Positions 1-4,675 of a stretch of DNA of 11,695 nt are shown here, in pieces. Numbering within the stretch: position 1 is the first letter of the stretch; every line of letters starts with the position of its first letter. Both the position numbers and the translations under genes were made by a program. A model generated the notes under the pieces. That model did no database searches and was not told where the DNA came from. It worked only from the letters and a program-made list of their open reading frames with translations. This DNA is from Lachnospiraceae bacterium (GTDB taxonomy: Bacteria > Bacillota > Clostridia > Lachnospirales > Lachnospiraceae): NCBI GenBank assembly GCA_017964745.1, contig JAGCRJ010000015.1, positions 1 through 11,695 of the forward strand, written 5' to 3'.

Positions 1-85
1 AGAGTGAAGCTTCGTCAGCACACATGGTCGCGTTTCCGGAAACCTCTGACTGGAACTTATCACCTGCGGTATCATTCTTGGCGGT
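1..85 (-). pseudogene. In-frame continuation of the carboxyl transferase beyond the TAG, cut by the window edge
   Basis: The 28 codons after the TAG, read in the same frame, give TAKNDTAGDKFQSE (first 14 residues) and then VSGNATMCADEASL. The spacing of T-A.., F-Q-S and the later D/E-E-A matches what I recall of carboxyl transferases after the ..GN.. segment (typically ..T-A-x-x-F-Q-S..). The reading frame is therefore not shifted: one codon has become a stop. Whether the gene is a pseudogene, a sequencing error or read through cannot be decided here. The rest of the gene lies outside the window. Confidence 0.55.
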
Positions 86-604
86 CTAGTTACCGGTAAT
101 GGTATCGGGTGCGCTTACGAAAAGCTTTCCGTCAGGAGCAATGAAAGTGAAGTCTGAAAGTCTCGAGAAAAGACCTGCACCGCCGCCGCAGTTTCCAACA
201 ACAGCTGTGATCTGGGGAATAACTCCGCTTGCCTTGGTCATACGTCCGTAGATACGGCCGAATGCGTAAAGGGCATCGGATCCCTCTTCAAGTCTCATGC
301 CGGCACAATCGACTATGCCGATAACGGGACATCCTGTTTTGATTGCCATATCGTAAAGATTTACGATCTTGCGTGCATGCATTTCACCGATGCTGCCTCC
401 GAGGACTGATGCATCCTGGCTGTAGACATACACGACTCTTCCGCCGACCGTACCATATCCCGTAATACATCCGTCAGATGCAAGTGCTTTGGGATCTGTG
501 TTCAGGTCCGTTGATCTTGCAGTGACGAGTGCACCGATCTCGGCAAAGCTTGCTTCATCGAAAAGGGATGCAATACGTCCGAGCGCTTTTGAAGTACTGC
601 TCAT
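86..604 (-). CDS. Carboxyl transferase (biotin-dependent decarboxylase/carboxylase alpha-type), N-terminal half, stopped by in-frame TAG
   Basis: This is the N-terminal crotonase-fold half of a carboxyl transferase of the acyl-CoA carboxylase / methylmalonyl- or glutaconyl-CoA decarboxylase family, which moves a carboxyl group between an acyl-CoA or oxo-acid and biotin in the cytoplasm. Visible family features are VYVYSQDASVLGGSIGEMHA (residues 57-76) with oxyanion-hole glycines GGSIGE, the segment VDCAGMRLEEGSDAL (98-112), and GNCGGGAG (138-145). The ATG at 602-604 has GGAGG seven bases upstream. The frame ends at a TAG (86-88) after 172 residues, while family members I recall have about 450 or more residues, or at least continue well past this point. 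The same frame goes on after the TAG with family-like sequence to the window edge. It has its own promoter and is separated from scpB by a terminator. The exact substrate cannot be told from this half. Confidence 0.8.
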   Translation of the reverse strand: MSSTSKALGRIASLFDEASFAEIGALVTARSTDLNTDPKALASDGCITGYGTVGGRVVYVYSQDASVLGGSIGEMHARKIVNLYDMAIKTGCPVIGIVDCAGMRLEEGSDALYAFGRIYGRMTKASGVIPQITAVVGNCGGGAGLFSRLSDFTFIAPDGKLFVSAPDTITGN

Positions 605-688
605 GTTGTTTCCTCCGAAAAATTTTATATTTTGAACTTAAGGAGAAATCTCGGAAACCGATTTTTCCCCATTTTTTCAATCTTTACC

Positions 689-717
689 ACTATACCATAC
701 CGCCCCTGTTTTTTAAA
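689..717 (-). promoter_or_regulatory. Probable sigma-A promoter of the carboxyl transferase gene
   Basis: On the minus strand TTTAAA (712-717) is followed after 17 bases by TATAGT (689-694), with an A/T-rich stretch upstream. The leader to the ATG would be about 80 bases. The -35 box matches the consensus at 4 of 6 positions and the -10 at 5 of 6. Its location just after the scpB terminator fits an independent transcription unit. Confidence 0.5.
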
Positions 718-760
718 GAACAAATAAGGCGAATTATCTGTTATTTATTGCCGAAAACAC

Positions 761-786
761 GGCGACGGTTTACGTCCCTGCGTTCA
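761..786. repeat. Degenerate partial copy of the REP-like repeat found before era
   Basis: The ten bases CCTGCGTTCA at 777-786 are the exact reverse complement of 11441-11450. GGCGACGGTT at 761-770 matches the reverse complement of 11451-11460 at 9 of 10 positions. The two blocks are separated here by six extra bases. The outer stem arm of the full element is not present upstream of 761, so this would be a decayed half element. It abuts the scpB terminator. Confidence 0.35.
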
Positions 787-819
787 TAAAAAAAGAGCTC
801 CCGCATGCGGGAGCTCTCT
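787..819 (-). terminator. Intrinsic terminator after scpB
   Basis: A perfect 24-base palindrome (794-817, half-site AGAGCTCCCGC, centre AT) is followed on the minus strand by seven T residues (788-794 on the plus strand are A). It starts ten bases after the scpB stop. The stem has GC-rich central pairs, which is typical of a strong Rho-independent terminator. It ends the metallophosphoesterase-scpA-scpB unit. Confidence 0.92.
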
Positions 820-827
820 TAATGGAT

Positions 828-1397
828 TTAGATATCAAGTTTTACATTGATCTCGGCTTCCGCCTCTTTCTTGTACTCCTCAACCTGATCGGGAGTGATC
901 TGCGGAAGATCCGATATCGATGTCACTCCGAAGCAGCGCAGGAAATTCTCGGTAGTTCCGAATAGAATGGGCTTTCCGGGTGCATCGAGACGTCCGAACT
1001 CCTTGATTAGATCGTATTCAAGAAGCTTGTTAACGGCATGCTCACAGGACACTCCGCGGATCTTCTCGATCTCGATCCTTGTGACGGGCTGCTTGTAAGC
1101 GATTATCGAAAGAGTTTCAAGCACAGTATCCGAAAGCGAAAACTTGGGCTTTGCCTTTGTGATCTTGATGAGATGCTCATAATTCTCTGTCTTGGTGCAG
1201 AGCTGCACCGAATCCTCAAGTCTTACGAGCTGAACTCCGCACTCGGGGCTTTCATATCTCTCGGTCATCGCATCAAGAGCATCTTCTATCTCCGACTGTG
1301 TTACTTCGAGCACCTCGGCAAGCTTATCGATACTTACCGAATCGCCCAAAGCAAAGAGTATGCTTTCTATGGCACTCTGAATTGCACTTGCTTCCAT
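828..1397 (-). CDS. scpB: Segregation and condensation protein ScpB
   Basis: ScpB is the winged-helix subunit that binds the ScpA kleisin and, with SMC, forms the bacterial condensin that compacts and segregates the chromosome. The 189-residue product has the usual length. Hallmarks are the N-terminal AIQSAIESILFALGDSVSI (residues 5-23), IIAYKQPVTRIEIEKIRGV (98-116) and GRLDAPGKPILFGTT (135-149), which cover the two winged-helix domains, followed by a charged C-terminal tail. The ATG overlaps the scpA stop by one base (TAATG), and GGAG lies about six bases upstream inside scpA. This implies translational coupling, consistent with the ScpA-ScpB complex needing balanced amounts. A terminator follows at 787-819. 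Confidence 0.97.
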   Translation of the reverse strand: MEASAIQSAIESILFALGDSVSIDKLAEVLEVTQSEIEDALDAMTERYESPECGVQLVRLEDSVQLCTKTENYEHLIKITKAKPKFSLSDTVLETLSIIAYKQPVTRIEIEKIRGVSCEHAVNKLLEYDLIKEFGRLDAPGKPILFGTTENFLRCFGVTSISDLPQITPDQVEEYKKEAEAEINVKLDI

Positions 1398-2218
1398 TAG
1401 TTCTCCACTGCCTCACTGACATTTTCTTCATCCGCGGATGCCTGATCCGGCGTCTTATCACCGTTATCTCCGGCCACGTTGGATGTGATGATTATATCGT
1501 CGTCTATGTTCTCCTGTGATACGGATATCTCTCCGCTCTTCATAAGTTCCAGGATGATAAGAAAAGCTACAACGAGCTCCGCCTTGCTGGTCTGTTTTTC
1601 AAGGAGCTTTCTGAAGGAGAAGGTCTTGTGCTCCCTGGCATAAGCCTGGATGAAAAGTGTCTTTTCATCCATATCGATCTCATCCTTTTCGATATTGCCG
1701 TAACGGCTCCTGATAGGATCGATCCTGTCCTCCTGTCTCATGAGCATTGCCTTGAATATCTCATGAAGCTTGGGAAGGGTCATATCTCCTATGAGCTCAT
1801 CATAATCGACGGGTGTCTCATAGCTCTTTACCTCGTCGGGCAGGACAGACTTGGTCCTGTAGATGACCTGTGCCGCAGTCAGCTGTCTGTCCCTGAGTTC
1901 AAGAGAAAGACGGCGCGCCATCTTATACTCGAGGAGCTGCTGGACAAGTTCCGCTCTGGGATCTTCGGGTTCGCCTTCTTCGTTCTCCTCAACGGGAAGA
2001 AGCATCTTGCATTTGATATCAAGAAGAGTCGCAGCCATTACAAGGAACTCGCTGCAGATATCCATATTCTCCTCTTTCATCTGCTTGATGTATTCGAGAT
2101 ACTGAGCGGTGATCTCGACTATGGGAATATCGTAGATGTCTATTTTGTTTTTTTCGATCAGGTGAAGGAGAAGATCCAAAGGTCCCTCGAACACCTGAAG
2201 CTTAACAGGTATAGCCAT
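1397..2218 (-). CDS. scpA: Segregation and condensation protein ScpA (kleisin)
   Basis: ScpA bridges the SMC head domains and binds ScpB, forming the bacterial condensin ring. The product is 273 residues. The N-terminal kleisin signature VFEGPLDLLLHLIEKNKIDI (residues 9-28) and the segment FLVMAATLLDIKCKMLLP (58-75) are present. The C-terminal winged helix, around residues 190-230, contains FRKLLEKQTSKAELVVAFLI. An unusually acidic, probably disordered tail of about 35 residues ends the protein. The ATG at 2216-2218 gives the standard family N terminus. An in-frame stop (that of the preceding gene) lies only 12 bases upstream, so no longer start is possible. No Shine-Dalgarno sequence lies at normal distance: the nearest GGAG is 17 bases upstream, and a TATAAT sits between. 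scpB follows with a one-base overlap. Confidence 0.97.
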   Translation of the reverse strand: MAIPVKLQVFEGPLDLLLHLIEKNKIDIYDIPIVEITAQYLEYIKQMKEENMDICSEFLVMAATLLDIKCKMLLPVEENEEGEPEDPRAELVQQLLEYKMARRLSLELRDRQLTAAQVIYRTKSVLPDEVKSYETPVDYDELIGDMTLPKLHEIFKAMLMRQEDRIDPIRSRYGNIEKDEIDMDEKTLFIQAYAREHKTFSFRKLLEKQTSKAELVVAFLIILELMKSGEISVSQENIDDDIIITSNVAGDNGDKTPDQASADEENVSEAVEN

Positions 2219-2229
2219 AACAGTTTTAG

Positions 2230-2259
2230 ATTATACTCCACCGTGGGGCTTTAAATCAA
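2230..2259 (-). promoter_or_regulatory. Candidate internal promoter directly before scpA
   Basis: On the minus strand TTGATT (2254-2259) is followed after 18 bases by a perfect TATAAT (2230-2235), which overlaps the stop codon of the metallophosphoesterase. The scpA ATG starts 11 bases after the -10 box. A transcript from it would therefore have a leader of only about 4-6 bases and be nearly leaderless. The match may be fortuitous, because it spans coding sequence. Confidence 0.35.
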
Positions 2260-3130
2260 TGACCACAAGATCCCCGGGGTTAAATACCCTTACCGGGATC
2301 GTATGGGTTCCGAGTCCCCTGGATACGATCATGGATCTGCCTTCTTTATCGAACCTTCCCCCGTCAAACTTGGGGAAAAGCCTGATCCTGGGCGAAAAAA
2401 GCCCCCTCATCACATGTGCACCCTCTTCGCGGGCCTTCTTTGATACGGGAACCGGTATACGCACAAGTCCGCCGTGAAGATGTCCCGAAAGAGTCAGATC
2501 CGCACCGTATGCGGCATAAGTATCGAAATACCCGGGATTGTGTGCAAGCAGTATATTAAATGATCCCGGATCAGGAGCACCTGCTTTTTCCGCTATATAG
2601 GAGGGCTCCATATCAATGCTCACGTTTCTCTTATAGTACTTTCTTTCCGCAGAAAAAGAGATTATGTTAACTCCCGAATCCCTGATCTTTACACTTCCGT
2701 TTTCCGTCACCTTCAGACCGAACTCTGAAAGCGCTTCCGTATATTTCTCCCAGACATCTCCGTAGTTTTCCGGATAGATCTTAAGCCTGAGCTCATGGAT
2801 TCCGTAAGCATATATGATCGGAAATTCCCCGTTCAGTTCGCGTAAGAATCCGACAACCTTATCTGTTTTGGCACCCTGCCTCGCATTTATCATGTCTCCG
2901 CCGCAGATTATAAGATCCGGTCCGATCTGCTTTATCTTTTCTATTAGAAATCTGCCTCCGGGTCCGTACATCTTACAGTGAAGATCCGATAAAAAGACGA
3001 CCTTAAGAGACTTTACGATCCTTTTATCCGCATACTCATATTCCGAAACGGTAAAACGGCTGGTATCGAAAGTACATATCCAGATGCCGAGGACAATTAT
3101 CACAATTATTATCCAGATAAGGATATCCAA
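2231..3130 (-). CDS. Membrane-anchored metallophosphoesterase (YkuE/YaeI-like), with altered GNH motif
   Basis: This is a calcineurin-like metallophosphoesterase of 299 residues with one N-terminal transmembrane segment (about residues 3-20, Ile/Val-rich), like YkuE/YaeI-type enzymes. The substrate of this copy is unknown. Metal-site motifs seen are SDLH (48-51), GGD (77-79), LAHNP (195-199) and SGHLHGG (215-221). The usual GNH(D/E) motif reads GIHE (110-113): codon 111 is ATC (Ile) where Asn (AAC) is expected, a single-base difference. This may weaken catalysis. The start is TTG at 3128-3130, chosen because GGAGG (3138-3142) lies seven bases upstream and the next residues form the membrane segment. 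It begins 15 bases after the T tract of the rpsU terminator, and scpA follows after 12 bases, so the three genes MPE-scpA-scpB probably form one unit. Confidence 0.88.
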   Translation of the reverse strand: MDILIWIIIVIIVLGIWICTFDTSRFTVSEYEYADKRIVKSLKVVFLSDLHCKMYGPGGRFLIEKIKQIGPDLIICGGDMINARQGAKTDKVVGFLRELNGEFPIIYAYGIHELRLKIYPENYGDVWEKYTEALSEFGLKVTENGSVKIRDSGVNIISFSAERKYYKRNVSIDMEPSYIAEKAGAPDPGSFNILLAHNPGYFDTYAAYGADLTLSGHLHGGLVRIPVPVSKKAREEGAHVMRGLFSPRIRLFPKFDGGRFDKEGRSMIVSRGLGTHTIPVRVFNPGDLVVIDLKPHGGV

Positions 3131-3144
3131 TTCTTATCCTCCGA

Positions 3145-3179
3145 TAAAAAACAAGGCCCCCGATTGGTTAGGGGGCCTG
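3145..3179 (-). terminator. Intrinsic terminator after rpsU, just before the metallophosphoesterase
   Basis: The minus-strand stem AGGCCCCC (3171-3178) / GGGGGCCT (3154-3161) encloses a 9-base loop and is followed by TG and six T residues (3146-3151). It lies eight bases after the rpsU stop. The next ribosome site (3138-3142) starts only three bases past the T tract, so there is no room for a separate promoter downstream. Partial readthrough may feed the following genes. Confidence 0.9.
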
Positions 3180-3186
3180 TCGTGAC

Positions 3187-3363
3187 TTAGTTATACTTGC
3201 GCTTTCTGGCAGCTTCGGACTTCTTCTTACGCTTTACACTGGGCTTCTCATAGTGCTCACGCTTACGGATCTCCTGCTGGATGCCTGCCTTTGCGCAGCT
3301 TCTCTTGAAGCGGCGAAGAGCGCTGTCAAGTGATTCGTTCTCTTTTACCTGTACTGATGACAT
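3187..3363 (-). CDS. rpsU: 30S ribosomal protein S21
   Basis: S21 is a small, very basic protein of the 30S subunit platform. The frame codes for 58 residues, the usual size, starting MSSVQVKENESLDSALRRFK and continuing with RSCAKAGIQQEIRKREHYEK, then a Lys/Arg-rich C terminus ending RKYN. The ATG (3361-3363) has GGGAGGT eight bases upstream. It has its own promoter (3442-3471) and a terminator directly after, so it is probably expressed mainly as a single-gene transcript, with possible readthrough into the metallophosphoesterase-scpAB unit. Confidence 0.97.
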   Translation of the reverse strand: MSSVQVKENESLDSALRRFKRSCAKAGIQQEIRKREHYEKPSVKRKKKSEAARKRKYN

Positions 3364-3419
3364 TTTCTCTTACCTCCCTTCAGTCCCTTTGTACTGCAGG
3401 GTTATTTCTAAAATATTTA

Positions 3420-3434
3420 TACGCGTGGCGCGTA
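3420..3434 (-). promoter_or_regulatory. Small hairpin at the predicted 5' end of the rpsU mRNA
   Basis: TACGCG / CGCGTA form a six-base stem with a three-base loop, placed directly downstream of the predicted transcription start (about 7 bases after the -10 box at 3442-3447). A 5'-terminal hairpin can protect an mRNA from decay. It could also be a chance palindrome. Confidence 0.3.
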
Positions 3435-3441
3435 CTTTGAA

Positions 3442-3471
3442 AGTATATATTCAGGAATACACAAAAGTCAA
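3442..3471 (-). promoter_or_regulatory. Sigma-A promoter of rpsU
   Basis: On the minus strand TTGACT (3466-3471) is followed after 18 bases by TATACT (3442-3447). An alternative -10 TATATA gives 16 bases. Both boxes match the consensus at five of six positions. The predicted leader to the ATG is about 72 bases. The -35 box lies a few bases after the stop of the preceding membrane protein gene. Confidence 0.65.
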
Positions 3472-3478
3472 GGACTTT

Positions 3479-4651
3479 TTAATAGCCTGAATTGTTATTA
3501 TTGTTATCGGAGTGCTGTCCGTAGACATCTCTCCAGTCATTGTTAACCGTCTGCGAGGTCTGATCACCATAGGCATTCTGAGACGCGTATGGATCCTGAG
3601 CATTGGAATTGTTCTGAGAACCGAACGGATCCTGTGCATTGTAAGTGTTGTAACCGGTGCCGTATTCAGCCGAAGGATTCTGTGTGTATTCCGGATGATA
3701 GGTATCGGCTCCGGAAAAACCGGTGCTTACGGTCGAGAGCGGAGTGATGAATACATCGTTCTGCTGAACAGTCTTTCTTCCCTGGCTCTTGGATGTGGGA
3801 TTTGCAAAAAGAGCTATCACAATTCCGACTATAAACAGTACGATCTCCAATGCGCCGTCCTTAAGGAATTCGGGATCAAGGACTATCTTCATGACATCTC
3901 CGAAATAAGGTACCGCTTCGGTCATCGAGATTCCGTAAATATATGAAGCATACCAGCATCCCTGGATATAGAAGTACACATACATGGCCAGGACACTTAC
4001 CGTGATGTGGCAGAAGCTTCCCATCGGACCGTAGGGGCCTTTTCCGAGTCTGAATCCGCCTGCGACGAAAAGAGGAAAACCGAGATAAAGGATATAAAAG
4101 ATCCTCTGTGCTCCGATAACAAGTGCCTCACTGATCGCAACCATTATGATCGCCGCAAGGATCGCACCGATGATACCGGTAATATAATTACCGTCGGAGA
4201 AGTTGATCTTGTCCATCTCGGTGTTTCTCTGGTTCAGGAAGCACTGTCTGTGCATCCTTCTTGCAGCGGTACCTTTGTACATTCCGGCAACATCACAGTT
4301 TCCCATAAAGCAGTAAGGGCACTGATCGAAATTGAACGATCCTGCATTTGCTGTGATGAGATCCCTTATCTTCTGATAATGATCGACAACAAGTCTGGGC
4401 TTTTTGAATCCGAATGTGACTGAATCGCCTGATGCCTTGGGAACCGCGATTCCGGCATTCTTGGCGGCATCCTTCATATTTGATGCGATAAGTGATGCGG
4501 TAGCTTTATCCTTCGCATAGATATATACCGAAGGATTGCCCTGATAATTGGTGATCCTTACGGGCACTCCTGCGACAACATCCATTGCACACATACCGTT
4601 ACTCTTAAGACCGTATGAACTGACAAGATTTCCAAAAGCGGGTGATGCCAT
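3479..4651 (-). CDS. Unrecognised membrane protein with cysteine cluster and Q/N-rich C-terminal tail
   Basis: I do not recognise this 390-residue protein. From the N terminus it has a soluble segment of about 105 residues. Next comes a cluster C111-x2-C114-x4-C119-x14-H134-x2-C137, which could bind zinc. Four hydrophobic stretches follow (about 155-176, 181-199, 212-233 and 266-284), then a low-complexity tail from about residue 285 rich in Asn, Gln, Ser, Tyr and Gly. The tail holds a 12-residue imperfect tandem repeat and ends NDNNNNNSGY-like. Residues 1-30 (MASPAFGNLV..) show no signal peptide. AGGAG lies five bases before the ATG (4649-4651). It starts 24 bases after the alaS stop and is probably co-transcribed with glyS-alaS; no strong terminator follows. 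The layout, a soluble/zinc part plus helices plus a disordered tail, suggests an envelope or scaffold role, but this is inference. Confidence 0.85.
   Translation of the reverse strand: MASPAFGNLVSSYGLKSNGMCAMDVVAGVPVRITNYQGNPSVYIYAKDKATASLIASNMKDAAKNAGIAVPKASGDSVTFGFKKPRLVVDHYQKIRDLITANAGSFNFDQCPYCFMGNCDVAGMYKGTAARRMHRQCFLNQRNTEMDKINFSDGNYITGIIGAILAAIIMVAISEALVIGAQRIFYILYLGFPLFVAGGFRLGKGPYGPMGSFCHITVSVLAMYVYFYIQGCWYASYIYGISMTEAVPYFGDVMKIVLDPEFLKDGALEIVLFIVGIVIALFANPTSKSQGRKTVQQNDVFITPLSTVSTGFSGADTYHPEYTQNPSAEYGTGYNTYNAQDPFGSQNNSNAQDPYASQNAYGDQTSQTVNNDWRDVYGQHSDNNNNNSGY
3566..3637 (-). repeat. Imperfect tandem repeat of 36 bases (12 codons) in the membrane protein tail
   Basis: Residues 339-350 (AQDPFGSQNNSN) and 351-362 (AQDPYASQNAYG) are two adjacent copies with 6 or more identical residues, including AQDP and SQN. 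At the DNA level the blocks around GGATCCTG (3591-3598 and 3627-3634) are exactly 36 bases apart. It is likely a recent duplication in a disordered coding tail. Confidence 0.7.
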
Positions 4652-4675
4652 TTTATCTCCTTTCAGCTATAAGGC

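Noticed and set aside
605..688. Riboswitch or fatty-acid regulator site in the leader of the carboxyl transferase gene
   Set aside because: The roughly 80-base leader is A/T-rich, with no stable nested stems and no operator I can recognise.
1628..2254. Plus-strand open frame of 208 codons opposite scpA
   Set aside because: It is antisense to scpA with no family features, and is explained by scpA codon use.
3463..3481. A/T-rich inverted repeat (AAAAGTC / GACTTTT, three-base loop) as terminator of the membrane protein gene
   Set aside because: The stem is short and nearly all A/T with no clean T tract, and it contains the rpsU -35 box. Terminator activity is not supported.
4007..4423. Plus-strand open frame of 138 codons
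   Set aside because: It lies antisense inside the membrane protein gene, with no ribosome site or recognisable product. It is a shadow of the real gene.
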